DNA from: Sclerotiophoma versabilis
Taxonomy: Eukaryota > Ascomycota > Dothideomycetes > Pleosporales > Didymellaceae
Reading direction: 5' to 3'
DNA length: 64,000 nt
Assembly: GCA_012274445.1 (NCBI GenBank)
Contig: JAAROD010000033.1
Location: 1,798,001-1,862,000, forward strand
In this document: piece after piece, positions 42,732 to 56,607 of the stretch
How positions within the stretch are numbered: position 1 is the first letter of the stretch
Layout of the letters: every line of letters starts with the position of its first letter
Made by a program: the position numbers and the translations under genes
Notes under the pieces: generated by a model
Seen by the model: only the letters and a program-made list of their open reading frames with translations
Database searches by the model: none
What the model was told of the DNA's origin: nothing

Positions 42732-45700
42732 GTTATAAGCCTAGCTTTCTAAGAACAGTAGATCTCCCTATATACTTAGCTAAATAGAGCTTATTAAACG
42801 CAGCTTAACTACTCTAATTAAACCTAAATTCTTAGTAACTATAAATTACTACTATAAGTAAGCTAGTTAACTATAGCTTATAAGCTTAATTAATAATCCC
42901 TGCAGGCACCTTCTAACTAAAGTCTTAAACTAACTAGCCTAATTAGTATATACAGCTTATATAGCACACTAAGCTGCGTAATATATAGAATCTAGTTAAC
43001 CTAGATACTCTAGATACTCCTAGTATATATAAGAGAGCTCCTTAGCTACTACTAGGTAGCTTAAAGAATTTCTTTAGAGCTTCTAAATAACTAGCAGGAA
43101 GCTTAATATTTAATAAGAGGCCTCTAGCACACTTAACCTAAAGTTAATTAATACAGCTAATTAACACGCGTATGCCTTATAGCACCTTAACCCTATTAAG
43201 CACTAAAGCGTATAACTAGAAGCTTACTAAGTATAAGATTAAATTAAGTAAGTAGGCAGCTAGGGCTAAGCACCTTTAGAAGCTATAGAACTAGGTTAAT
43301 GCTACTATGTCCTTATTAATTATATTACTAGTAATAGTGCAGCTTGTTTTAGGTAACAGTACAACCCTACAATTGCTTATCTAGGCTCTAAGAAAGGAGC
43401 TTACTCCTACTTTACTTAGCACTAAGAACTAAGTACGAGCTAAGTATAGAGCTTACCTTAGAGCTGCTAAGTAGGGACAAGCTGCTCTATAAGACTAGTA
43501 CTAGAAGTAGTTATACCTTTATATAAGAGCTAAGGCTTATAAGCTTATAGAAGTTAATAGAGAGCTTACTATCTAAGACTTCTTAGATGTATTAAGCTAT
43601 AAGATTGCCTCTAAATAGGCCTACACTATGCACTAAAGGGTTATCTTAGACACTATCCTAGGGCTTAAAACGCTTACTTTAGTAGCCTAATACATAAGCA
43701 TATAATAAGGGCAGAGAAGAATACCCCTAGTATGTTTACTACCTTTAGCAACTGCTTAGACGTTACTTAAAGCGCTTCTACTAGTAACTCTAACTACTTA
43801 GCTATAGGTAATAGCTATAAATACCCCTATAAGAAGAAAGAGAATACCTATAGGTAGAAGGTAACTAAATACTAAGTACTAGAGACAGTAGTAAGGGGCT
43901 TGTCTATGCCTTCTTACTATCTTAAGGAATTACACTGCTAGAATATACTTTAGAAGCTTAACTCTAATAACTTTAAGAACCTAAAGAAGTTAATTAAGTA
44001 ACTTAGCTAGTATGCACAAGCTCTCTACGCTATTATAGTAAGCAGCACACCTTAACCTATAAGCAGAGTGCCTAAAGCTAAGTTCCTAGGTAATATCTAA
44101 GCAGCTCTTATTAACCTAAAGATAATAATAAGACTTCTAATAAACTTAGAAGTAGAGGAGAAGCTAGAGGTCTATAACCTTATAGACTTTAACGCCTATT
44201 CTCTGTTAGAGAGTATAATTTTAGATAATAGAGCTGCTACTTACTTAGTTAACAGCGTAGATAAGCTTATACTAGGCACCTTTATGCTAGCTACCTTAAT
44301 AGATATAGTAGAAGTAGGTACCTAAGTATTTTCTATTATAGGCTAAGAAGCTTGTTTATTTAAGAACACTCTCTATAGAAGGCACAGCCTAAATATAAAG
44401 AACCTGCTCCTTTAGAATATTATTATAGTAGAAGAATTCTATATTAATATAATCTTAGAAGCTTAATTATAGAAAAAAGAGGTATAGTACCTAGGCCTTA
44501 ATAGTACTCTCTAAGTTAGTTATATTAAAGATCTAAATAGGAGTATTGTGTATGCTACTCTACAGCGCGCTTATAACCTTACTTTCTTTAAATATAAGCT
44601 ACTATTATACTACTTTCTAAGCCTATTAAACGCGGTAATAATAAAACACTTATATAACTTATATTCTAGAAGCTTAACAGAGCAGCTGTAGCATGCCTAA
44701 GTAGAACATCTAGGCCTAGAAGCTCTTTAAGTACTTATATAGTGCGCGTATAGTATATATATAAGTAGAATACTCTAAAAGGACTATAAGGTATATATAA
44801 CTATATATACTAAGTAGGTTATTTTATATAGACCTTATAAGAAGCCTACTTAGCTATTCTAGAGAATTAGATAGGACCTATTTAATATGCCTCTAGGCAG
44901 AGGTAGTAAACTATAGATACTTTTAATTAAGGAGTACTATAGTAGGAAGCTCTTTATATACACACTATAAGAAAAGACTTAGATTAAGATTTTACGTGTC
45001 CTAACTAATTTCTTAAGCTAGGTAGCTACCTAGTATAAGCTTTATATCTATAAAATAAGCTAGAATAATAATACTACTACTTTACTATAGTAAGGGAGCT
45101 CCCTATATAAATACTAGGCGCTTAAAGTAGAAATTAATATTAAATAGGTCCTGCTATATACACATAAGCTAAATAGAGCTGCTAAAAGAGAGAGCTAAGA
45201 GATTATTACTAAGTCTATTAAGATAAGAAGCGGCTTAAACTTACCTAAGAAGCTCTAGCCTAAGGTAGTTACAGCAGCAGCCTAGCTCTATAATATAAGC
45301 CTATTACACGTAAACAAGCTTTAGAGTCTAAATAAGCAGCTTAACTAGTAGTTTATATAATACTTCTACTAGTACTAACCTAAGTAGGTAAGAGCAGTTA
45401 TAGCTAATCTAAGACCTAATTAGAGCAGGATATACGCATATAGCTGCTGTGCCTACCCTTTAAACAGAGAATAAGTAGCTAGGCGTAATTAGAGAGGCTT
45501 TAAAGTTATTCTAAGAGGCTATATTAGGTATTTAGTAGGCTACTAAGCTACTAATATCTATAGGATATAGGTACCCTAATTTAACTAGGTAATTATAACG
45601 CGTAATATAATCTTTAATAAGAAGCTCTTTTATAGTAAAGATAAGTTAGATACTATTCTAGTATTAGAAGCAACTACTATAATTAAGATACTCTATAAAA

Positions 45701-48700
45701 CTAGTAAAATTATGTATATAGAAGACGTAATTAAGCTCTCTATTATAGAAGGAGAAGATCTATTACTTAACTTACCTGCTAAGTAATAGCTTAAGGGTAA
45801 ACCTCTAGAGGGAAGTTAGTTACTAGAAGGCTAGTCTAGTACTAATTAAGCTCCTAAAGATAAAACTACGCAATTAGTTAGCTTAGCTAGTAAACTAATA
45901 GAGATTTGCGCAGAGTAATAAGATATAGGTCTACTCTTACCTAATCCTACGCCTAAGCCTAATAATAAGCAGCTTAGTAATAATCTAGAGGCTCCTTATA
46001 TATAGACCCTATCTAGTAACTTATAGAAAGTGTACTCTACTATTAAAGAAGAGAGCTTGCTAGCAGGTATTAAGGATTGCAATAATCTACCTATTAGACC
46101 TAGCTTTCTAATTGTTCTTATACTATCTTAGAGGGTAATAAGAGTAGGTTAACTAAGTATAAGAAGCGTAGAAAGGCGTAAGGGCACAGGCATAGCTATT
46201 AGGTTAAGCTGTTAGCTCTGCAACTAATAGCGTAATAAGCTTAGAAAAGATAATAGAGGGGCTAATAGAGCAGGCCTATATACTATAATTAGCTTAATTT
46301 AATTAGTAGAGTATTTATAGATACTTAAACCTCTATTTAAGTATATAAAAAGGTATAGAGAGCTTAGAAGAGACCTAATTACTATATATATAGTTATTAA
46401 TACCTTAGCTCTATAGGCTAAGAGATTAGTTACTTAAATTAAGTAGCGTATATACTGTAATAAGCTCCCTCTGCTCCCTAATAAATAGAAGAAGCTTATA
46501 CACTACCTACTAGGCGCTCTATTTTACTAGGCGTATAAGAAAGAGATATTAATACTTACTAAAAAGTATATATAGAAAGAAATTAACTAACTAAGCAGCT
46601 TAAATAGGCCTTTACTACTTAAATAGGTCTTTATATATAAGTTTAACTAAGATAAATACTTTATAAAATATAAAGCTAGGATTTATATACGCAGAGACCT
46701 ACAGGCTAAGGATTTAATTAAGTTAACCTATACTATAATACTTACTACGTAATCTTTTTATACTATTATAGTAATAGCTGTATAGTTTAACCTTAAACTA
46801 TATTAGTATAATATAGTAGGCGTATTCTTTAATATAAGCTGCTAGAACTAGCCTTAGGTGCTTTATAAGCTGCCTAATAGGTTTAGGAAACCTAATTAAG
46901 TAGTCTGCTTACTATAAGCTCTATATAGACTATATAATTTACTAGTCTTATAGTATAAGAAGCTATCTAGTACGCTCTAGGCGCTTAGTTTAAAGTTATT
47001 AAAGAAAGAGCCTTACTTCTTCTTTAATAATAAGCAGAGCATAGTCCTACTTTTCTATATAAATAACATTCTCCTAGTATATTATAAGGATAATTAAGCT
47101 GCTATAAAGTAGCTAATAAGCTTACTTATAAGTAAATATTAGATTAAAGATTATAGAGCTGCTAAATAGTTCCTTAGAGTTTAAATTATCTAGAATTAAG
47201 CTACTTATACTATTATACTTACGCATAACTTCTATATTAAGAAGCTTACTTCTAAATTTAAGGTTATAGATAAGAAGTTGCTTCTAAGTACCTCCTTTCT
47301 AAAAACTAAGCTCCCTAGGCATAAGAGAGAAGCTTTAAAATAGAAGATAAAAGCCTATTAGGAGTATGTTAGGTCTATTCTATACACAGCTATTATAATC
47401 TGTCTAGATATAGCTTATACTATATTTTAACTATCTTATTATCTAACTAACCTAGAAGCTCTTTACTTTAAGGCAGTAGCTTAGGTTCTTAGCTACCTAT
47501 ACAGGACTAAGCACCTAGGTATAAGGTATAGAGCTTATTCTAGGAGCTAGTTACTTATATACAGTAACGCTTTATTTACTAATAATAGTTTAACCTATTA
47601 ATCTTCTTAGAGCTATATTATATAGCTCTTTAGAAGTCTAAGTATATAGAAGGCAGCCTAATAAGCTATAGTAACTACTTTAACTATAGAGGCAGAATTA
47701 CTAGCTTTAGAGTATATAGCTAAGAAGAGCGTAGCTCTAAAACAATTTCTTTATAAACTACAACTTAACTTAGGCATAGTATAGGAGATCTTTTATAATA
47801 ACTAGTAGACTATTTAGCTAGTAGTTAAAGAGAGTAAGTAACTTACTACCTAGCTGCGCTATATAGATATATAAAATATATAGTTAAAATAAAAGCATAC
47901 TAAGAGTACCTTTATTATTACTTATATAAAGACTAATAAAATACTAGTAGATAGGCTTATAAAAGCGCTGCCTAGGTAAGCCTATAAGCGCTTTTTAGAC
48001 TATCTTAACCTATTTAACATCTACCTAGATATAGATAGAGGGTAGTATATTAATTAGATAATAGGATTAAACTAAGAAAATAAGGCAACTAACAGTAATA
48101 TTTTACAGCTAAATAAGCAGCTTAATAGGTAATAACAAGCTTATTATAGGTTAGAATAAGTTATATAAGTTATAGTCCTATAAATAAAAGCTTATTAATA
48201 GAGAAATAAAAGATTAATTTCTTAACTAACTAGAGAGGACACTCTTCTCTCTAGAGAAAAACCTAGGCTAAGCTTACTAATCTACTAGAGGCAGCTTGTT
48301 AGAGCGCACTACTAGTAGCTAATAAGCTTAACCTCTAAACTACCTCTACTAGAGAATCTAGGGCCTTTACGCATTAATCTTGCTATTATTAAGAAGCCTC
48401 TTTATTACCTAGTAGGTAATACACAGCTTAGTTACGCGCTATAAGCTTATTAGCTACTAAAGATAAATTATAAGTAGGAATAAGTTACTTATACTAGTAG
48501 TAACTCTACTATTAAGCCTAAGCTTATTATATAGCTTAACTCTAATAGGCTTAAGAGAGGTAGGACTAAAAATAAGCTATTAGACTGCTATTTACAAGCT
48601 TATTTTTAGAGATTACCTACAGCTTATAGTATAAGTGCCTAGTAGTATAGTAAAAACACCTCTTAGCCTATTAGCTGCCTAGCTAATTATAGTAAAGAGC

Positions 48701-49718
48701 AGCTGTGCTGCTTATTAGCAGTATAGCTATATAACCTCTATAGGGGGTAGCGCAGAAGGCACTCTTCTAGTAGAGGACAGAAATAGTAGAGTTATTATTA
48801 TTATTACTACTGCTAGTGCTAGTGCTAGTAGTAGTTATAGTAGTAGGAATAGGGTTAGAGACCCTAACAGAGCCCTTAGGGCTAGCAGAAGAAGCTTAGT
48901 TAGCTAAAGCTAAGCTAGCTAGGTAAGTAAGCAGCTTATAGGCAGTCGCAGTAGCACAGATAGAAGTAAGGCAGGCAGTAATAGTAGTAGTAGTACGCGC
49001 TTTATGCTAGGCTTTTAATTACTTCTATATAAAAGTTAGCTAAAAGTTTAAAAAGAGCTATAGAAAAGACAAAGAGAAGCTTGTTTAGACGCTGCCTAAC
49101 TACTAAAAGACTAATAAATAAGTAAATAAGGTACTAATAAGTCACTTAAAACGTAATTTAGGTATACTTATAGCTATTTTAGATGCGGACTTAGAGATTA
49201 TTAAAATAGAAGAGAGCACTTACTTATATAGCTAATAGAGCTAGTAAAGGTTAAGCCTGCAGCGCGCAACCTTTACTGCAGACACTAGCCTCTAGCTACT
49301 ACCTAGTTAGCTATCTAAATTATTTACTATAACTCTTACTATACTAGAAACAAGCTTAAGACTAACTGTTTAGACGCTTATTTAGCTCTACTACTAAAGA
49401 AGGTACTACTAACTAAGCCTAGGAGTAACCTATACGTAATTAAGCAGCTTAGATAGAGTAAAAGACCTATAAATAAGCTGCCTGCTAGACTATAAGAAGC
49501 TCTTTTAGCTATAGTACTATAGTACTAAGGTATAGAAGGATATAAGATAAGATTAAAGAACTAGAAATATTTAAAAAGATTAACTAAGAGGTAACTTAGG
49601 TGCTTAGACTCCTGTTTAACTCTACATTTCGGACCTATACTACTAGAAAACTACTAAATAAGCTACTTAACTGTAATTTAGCTACTCTCTTATTAAATTA
49701 GAGAATAACTAGAGAGTA

Positions 49719-49987
49719 TATTATATAATTAAGCTGCTTAGTTAGTTGTATAGAGATTAATTAGCCTAGAGAATTAGCTGCAAGCTGCTTTAGAGCTAAC
49801 TAGAAGCTTATTATATTAGTATAATAGTAATAAGTAACCTTAATAGTAAGTAGAAGCTTACTTTAGATAGGTTATATAACCTATATAGATTTCCTATATA
49901 TATAACAGACAGCTTTTATCTAATCTTAGATAGGCACTAATTAAATACTATTAATTAACTAAGTATAGTCCTTTAAGCTTAATTATA
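49719..49987 (+). repeat. 3' LTR of the Copia element (269 bp)
   Basis: Collinear with the 5' LTR, without indels. Followed directly by the ATAGT target duplication. Confidence 0.92.
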
Positions 49988-50932
49988 ATAGTTATAATAA
50001 GAACTCTAAAACTAGTAAGTAGAAATTTAGTTACTCTATACAGACCTAATAGCTTCTTACTAGAACCTACTTTAGGTTTAATAACAGCTCTCTATATAAC
50101 TAGAACTAGTACTTTACTTACTAGACTTTCTATACTTTAATAGAAAGCTATATATACTCTGTATATAGTTACTATCTATCTAAGCTAAGCTTAGATTAGA
50201 ACGCCTTTTTAGAGTAAATGCGTTTAACTATATATAGGATAGACTTAAGCAGCCTTAGCAGGCCTTTATTCTTTACCTCTGCTAGCTAGTAGAAGATACT
50301 TAGTCTTAGGATCTAGATACTATCTTTTCTTTCTTCTAACACCTCTGCTATAACCTCTAGGAATAGTAAGAAGCTATCTAATATTTCTTCTCTATATAGT
50401 AAAGAGATAATAAGTCTCTTATTATATACTTTACATACTTTAAATATTTAATATATAAGGTAAACGCGTTCTTTTAGCCTGCTGTATCCTGTATTACGTT
50501 CTTCTACTAAGAACTCTGCTAGTCTCTTTACTAGTCTCTTCAAGAGTTAACTAACTCTCTATATAACTTCCTTTATAATAAATATATAGAGCTTATATAA
50601 GCTTATAACTATTATATATAATAACCTATTTCTAGTCTAAAACCTCCTTATATAGATATATATAAGATAGAAGGTATTAAGATAGGCACAGTATATCCTA
50701 CTAGATCCTACTAATTCTTAACCTTATTAATAAAACGCTAATCTTTCTACTTTAAGAACAACCTATACCTCTGCTATAGGTTGTATAACTACTAGATTAT
50801 AAGTTACCTATAATCCTCTTACTAGAATACCCTTCTAGATATAATATATATAGATACAACCTATATAAATAAGTCTACAGTGTGTAGTATAACTCTAGAT
50901 ACGCTATACAGCCTCTCTTAGAAGAGAGGTAT

Positions 50933-51176
50933 TATTATAGGCTAGGTCCTAGCTCTATATACGCGCTACGTAGTGTATATAGCTATTATTATATAATTTC
51001 TACCTTAAGCCTCTAATTAATATATAGTTAGCTCTATTTAGTTCTTATATAATATAACTCTATAGCCTATATATTATATATAGAACTTTATTAATTAATC
51101 TTAGTTCTATATACTAGTTACTAGTTAGTTTCTATATATAGCTTCTATATAGTATTAGAAGTAATAGCTCTTTATA
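50933..51176. repeat. Right LTR of the outer non-autonomous element
   Basis: Pairs with 42122-42358 and is followed by GCTAC. Confidence 0.85.
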
Positions 51177-51181
51177 GCTAC

Positions 51182-53399
51182 TCTAGAGTTTAGATTATAT
51201 ATATACTATCTTTATATAGTAGGCATATTTAAGAAAGATATACTAATAGATACTTCTTTACTAAGATAAAACTATTTAAAATAACTGTTTATATAATATA
51301 CTCTTTTTTTAAAAAGATTACTTTTTATTCTTACTAAGGGCATAGAATCTAAAGTATAAGGTCTCTACTAAAGCAGACTTACTATATAATAACCTTATCT
51401 ATAGAAAATAATAATCTTATAAAGAGTATATATTACCTAAATCTTCTTTATTATCTAAATATAGATAAGAAATTTTAATTATAATAGTAATAAAGCCTTA
51501 GCTATAGTAATAAACTAATACTAAATATTTAAGACAGTATAGCCTAGTTTATAGATATATAGTCTCTACTTATAAAGTTATACCTAAAGTTAATTAAATA
51601 TAACCTACTTTTAATCTTTTATTAACCTAGCTATAATACTTTACTTATATATAGAGCCTTGCTTTAATATTAGGTAAAATTAAACTCTCTAAACTTAATT
51701 TAACTACTAAAAACTACTTACTACCTATCTAAATATATCTATATCTTTCTTAAGCATATTCTTATATAACTTAAGATATACACGTTACTATATTAGCTTC
51801 TAAGGCTTCTTAGTAATATACTCTACTTCTTTATTAATAAGTTAATAGATAATAGTTAGTAATAAGATAATATCTAGAAGTAGCTTAATAAGATAATACT
51901 TAATTACTTACTTTATAACTATATTAATAAAGTATTTTATTTTATTCTAAGTATTTAATGTTAGTATTTATTAATAAGAGTAAATCCTACTTACTTACCT
52001 TATAGTAGGCTCTCTGCTTATCTAATGCTTTCTTAAAGGCAAACTTATCTATATTCTGCTTAATAGAGTCTGCTATAGCTTATTTTATAAGTATTAAATT
52101 ATAGTAGGTATACTTAGTATAGTTATAATATATATTAAGTTTAGAAGCTTTATTTACATATTCTATAGTCTTTTTATACCTTTACTAGCGTTATTTCTAT
52201 AATATAGTAGTAAAGTAGTAGTTATATATTACTAGATAATAGTTTTAGTTAGCTAGAATCTTATATAACTCTTCTTTATACTTCTAAAGATAGTTTACTA
52301 AAGCTATATTTATACTTAGACTTATAAGCTTATTAAAAAATTCTATAAGAGTACTATACTTTAAAATAGTATAGATAAAGTCTTTATAGGTATAAGTAAT
52401 ACTATTAATATATTTAAGTATAATAGCCTTTTAAGGCTATAACTACTCCTAGAAGAGTTAGCTAATTAATAGGTAATTAGAGTTACTCTTTAACTTAGAT
52501 TCTTAAGAGCGTTCTATAGTCTTTTAGGCCTATAAAATTACTTACTTTTAGAAGAGTTACTATAGATATAGCAGGACTAAGACAGTATTATCTTCTACTA
52601 AATAGTTTAAAGCTTACTATACTATATTATCTTTAGCTTAATCCTTATTATTATTTCTAGGCTCTATAGTAATAGTAAACTTTTAGCTTTATAGCTGTAT
52701 ATTATCTATAAATTAAGTATTTAAATAGTAAACTATAGCTTAGAAGTAATATAAGTTATTACTAGAGTCTACTAGAGTATCTATATCTATAACTCTAAAG
52801 AAGCTATCTTAATAATATCTCTTAAGTATAGATCTAATAATATTATTAATATATATACCTACTTTTATAAGTAGTATATACTGCTTATTAGTTATAGCTT
52901 ATCTTATACTAAGGTTTTCTATATTCTCTATTATTACTTAAAGCTTATTACTTATTTTCTCCTTAAGTAAGAGTAATTCTTTTCTAAGGTAATTAAGTAG
53001 TAACTAACTAAGATAAATATATAGTAACTCTACCTCTATATTATCTTAAGTAAGGTTATTATAGTAACCTTTAGAGAAGAATATTACTTCTACTTTGTTT
53101 TATTAAGTAAAGGTAGAGTTTATCTTAGTATCTAAACAATTTCTAAGCACATACTACTCTAACTTAAAGTTAATAATCTTGTTTTATATAAGCTTAATCT
53201 AATCTTATTTATTCTAAGAGCCTTTACGTAAATAGTTAGGTTTTATTATTATCTCTAGAGTCTACTTACTCTTTATATTAATATTTTTATAGTAGTCTAG
53301 TATAATCTAGTTAGTAAAATTATTTTTTATAGAAATAATAGTAAGAATAATTATATAAGAGTTCCTTATATAGTCTTTAATAAGATTTAGAATAAGTTT
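51182..53399. repeat. RIP-degraded unclassified repeat DNA between the two nests
   Basis: AT-rich, with stops in all frames. On the minus strand around 53,400-53,100 a longer readable stretch with few stops (for example YVLRNCLDTKINSTF) hints at an old protein-coding transposon or gene, but I cannot assign it. Its continuation lies right of the Gypsy element at 61,761. Confidence 0.4.
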
Positions 53400-53404
53400 C
53401 TTAT

Positions 53405-53717
53405 TATAATAAGCTAGGCTCTAGACTAGTGCCTTAGCGTATAAAAGGCCTTAGGCGCTCTAGCTAATTACGCTCTAGCTCTATAAGTTCTTAGTAGAAC
53501 TCTAGTAATTTTAGTCTTTATAATAGGCCTTCTAAACTCTCTAGACTAGAGCCTGCCTTACTACTATAAAGGCTACTAGAGAATTACAGACTCTATAAAT
53601 AGGTCCTATATACCTTCTACCTTCTTATATATATATATAAGACTCTGCACTAGTAGATAGGTATTAAATTTATTTAGTTTCTACTTGCATATAGCTCTTA
53701 GTAGCTAGCTTCTTATA
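53405..53717 (+). repeat. 5' LTR of the Gypsy element (313 bp)
   Basis: Starts TATAATAAGCTAGGCTCTAG and ends GCTAGCTTCTTATA; pairs with 61441-61755. The starts of this LTR and of the outer non-autonomous LTR are similar (TAnnATAGGCTAGG), so the two families may be related. Confidence 0.92.
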
Positions 53718-55306
53718 ATTAAATTTAATTACTTTTTTCTTCTACTAACACGTACTAAAGAGTACTACCTAGAATAGATAGAACTACTAATAATACTATA
53801 AGGCGCCTATTAAACTATAGAATTAAGTTATATAACAGAAACAACTTAAGGTTAGATATCTATAGTAAAGTGCAACACTAAGCTATTATAACCCTCTCTA
53901 AGAAATAGTAAGAAAAGGCTCTAAACAGAGCTATAATAAACCTAGTAAACTATCTACTATAGTTATAATTACTAGAGGATATATTAGCACTACCTAGTGC
54001 TAAGCTACTAGTTCTAATAAGCGCCCCTAAGCAGTCTTAAGACAACTAACTCTAGAAATATATTACCTACCTAGTAGAAACTTAAGTATAGTAGCTTATA
54101 AGTTAATAGAACTTAAACTCTAACGCTTTATCTATAATAGTAATACCTAATATTAGGTATTACTACTTCTCTTAACTAATAAAACTCCTTGATATAGAGA
54201 AGTTTAGTAGAAACAGATAAGTATACTAGACGTTTAGATTCTAGATAATTAATAAACTTATATTACTAGAAGACTACTCTAGTATTAGAGTAGTATATAT
54301 ATTTAACTGTCTAAAAGAATAAGCTGTACACGTAGGTCTTTTATAGAAAGATTAGAACCTAGATAAAATAATAGATAACTTCTAGGTATTTCTAGATAAA
54401 TAGTATAAGGACTTCTTATTTAAGAAACGCTTACGTTAGAAGCTCTAGATAATTATAATAAAGAAATATAATTAGTTTCTAGAAATCTTTAATATAGAAT
54501 TTATCTAACTAGCGTATAATATAGTAGAAGAGAATAATACCTAGAATCTTAAGATAAGGTATATATTAGCGCTCTGCCTAAATCTTTAAGAGAAAATAAT
54601 ATTAGTAGATATTCTAGAAGAATAGAACCTCTAGGCGCTTATAGTAAGAGTCTTTAAGGTAGATATTAATATATAATAAGCACAAAGTTATATTAATAAA
54701 AACGTTAATAAAAGTAATAAAAAGCCTAATAATAATAATAAAATAGATTAGAAGGCTACTAAGGCCTATATAGGTTATATAGAACTAGATAACTATAAGA
54801 GAGTAGAATAGTAGCTCTAAGAAATAATAGAAAAATAGAGGTCTAATAACTAGTGCGTATATTATAGAAAGAATAGCTACTATATAAACTAATATAAACT
54901 TAGACTAGTAAAAAGGCCTAATAGTATCTAGGTAAAAGCTATAACTATAACTAATACTCTAGAAGAAATCTTTAAATTAGAAGAATCTAACTTAGAAAAC
55001 TAGTTACTTCTGCCTATAGACGCAGACAGGAGTTAAGAAGTAAGAAAGTAAAGAAAAATAAATCTTTTAGAGAATTCTACTAGTAGTAGCTAGATAGTAA
55101 ACCTATATCCCTCTATATACTAGTAGATAAAACAGCTATAGTATATATACTAATTAATACTAGTTATCTAACCTATAGAATTATCTTCTCTAGATTTATA
55201 AAAAAATATAAACTATTACGCACCTAAGCTTATAAGAAAAGAATAACTAGTATTACTAGAAAGATATTATAGATTATAGAAGTAACTAAGTTTAATCTAG
55301 ATATAG

Positions 55307-55778
55307 ATAAATGTTGCAGCTAAATTAGAGTAAAAATATACATGCATTCGCACTCTTAATTTAGGCTACTAAGTAGGCCTTTCTCTACTGTGTAATATAC
55401 CCCCTTACGTTTAAGGTAGAGAAACAGCTTAAAAGTAGAGACTATATAGCAGTAAGGCTAGCTATATACCTACAGGGTTATAGCTAAGAGTCCCTTAGAC
55501 TTTTATAGTAGGGACAGGCCTAACGCCTATCTAGCCTACTATACTATTTTAGTACCTAGTAGCTATAGTATAACTTAGGCAAGTATAATAGAGATTATTA
55601 CTACTAGTTACCTTAGCTTTAGTTACCTACTTAACTCTAAATCTACATAGCCTCTGCTTGCATAGTATTAGCGTCTAGGCTTATAACTATTATAGCTAAA
55701 TTAGGGTAAAAATATACATATATTTGCACTCTAAATTTAGGCTACTAAGTAGGCCTTTCTCTACTATGTAATAATAAA
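55307..55778. mobile_element. TRIM-like miniature LTR element, copy A (462 bp)
   Basis: The element is 55312-55773. Terminal direct repeats of 86 bp lie at 55312-55397 and 55688-55773; the left one starts TGTTGCAGCTAAATTAGAG and both end in a (T/A)GTAATA-type terminus. ATAAA is duplicated on both sides (55307-55311, 55774-55778). The internal region of about 290 bp has no coding potential, and I see no TGG-type primer-binding site or polypurine tract. Removing it plus one ATAAA joins GATATAGATAAA to TATAAAGAAACT, which keeps the Gypsy frame. Confidence 0.88.
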
Positions 55779-56607
55779 TATAAAGAAACTATATAGGCTT
55801 ATATTCTAGAAGATAAAGAAGAATATAACCTTATACTAGAACAGCTCTAGATAGACTAGTATAATATAATATTAGTACCTATAAAAGAGTTAATATTTAT
55901 ATACTTCTCTAAAATATAAGTAAGAAGTTAAGAAGGAATTAAACCTAACTAGGATATATAATAGGTAAACCTAGCCTTATTCTAGGCTCTATAAAAGAGG
56001 TCTTATAAAAACCTAAATACTATAGTCTTTTCTACTTTAATAGTAGATATTTAGAAGGCACTTAAGAAAAAAGAGTTAGTAGACCTATAGACAGTCCTAC
56101 TAGACTATCTAAAAAGCGAATATTAGATGTTTCTAAAAATAGAGGCTAATAAGCTTACTCTCTACTAAGGCCTAGATATTAACTACTTTATAGAGTTAAT
56201 AGAAGAAAATAGAAAACTAACTACTATTCTCTAGAGTCTACTTTATAATATATCTAGAGAAGAACTTTTAGTGCTTAGGTAATAACTAACTAGCTACCTA
56301 GATAAAGAATTTATATAAGTTAGTAAGTTAAGTATATTAGCTCTAGTTCTCTTTATAAAGAAACTAAGTAGAGAACTAAGGTTCTATATAGACTACTAAG
56401 CACTAAATACTATTATAAAGAAGAACTAATACCCCCTCCTATTAATATATAAGATACTGTCTTAAATCTTAAAGGTAAAGTAGTTTACTAAGGTTAATAT
56501 AATCTAAGCCTTCTATAAGATCTATATAGTAGATAGAAATAAATAGAAAACTACTTTCTAGACCTACTTTAGCCTCTATAAATAGTTAGTAACACTATTT
56601 AGGTTAG

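Larger units (their letters stand above)
42458..49992 (+). mobile_element. Ty1/Copia retrotransposon, RIP-inactivated
   Basis: The element is 42463-49987 (7,525 bp), with ATAGT duplications at 42458-42462 and 49988-49992. On the plus strand, stop-riddled pol relics appear in Copia order. An integrase C-terminal part (GFKVILRGYI, NIYRIW, VIITRNIIFNKKLFYSKDK) lies at about 45,480-45,650. The reverse transcriptase motif FYINNILLVYY (from FYVDDILLVYY by D-to-N changes) lies at about 47,053. CLDIAYTIF and RTKHLGIRYR lie at about 47,400-47,525. The RNase H region ends KTNKILVDRLIKALP at about 47,970. Integrase before RT defines Copia. About 1.7 kb between pol and the 3' LTR has no recognisable product. 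Confidence 0.92.
42117..51181. mobile_element. Short non-autonomous LTR element interrupted by a Copia element
   Basis: The LTRs are 42122-42358 and 50933-51176 (237 and 244 bp). Both start TATTATAGGCTAGGTCCTAG and end CT(C/T)TTATA. They are flanked by perfect GCTAC duplications at 42117-42121 and 51177-51181. Removing the inner Copia element and one ATAGT leaves about 1.5 kb, with an internal region of about 1 kb that shows no gag, RT or integrase trace. It is therefore a non-autonomous (LARD/large-TRIM class) element. RIP could have hidden very short coding parts. Confidence 0.8.
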
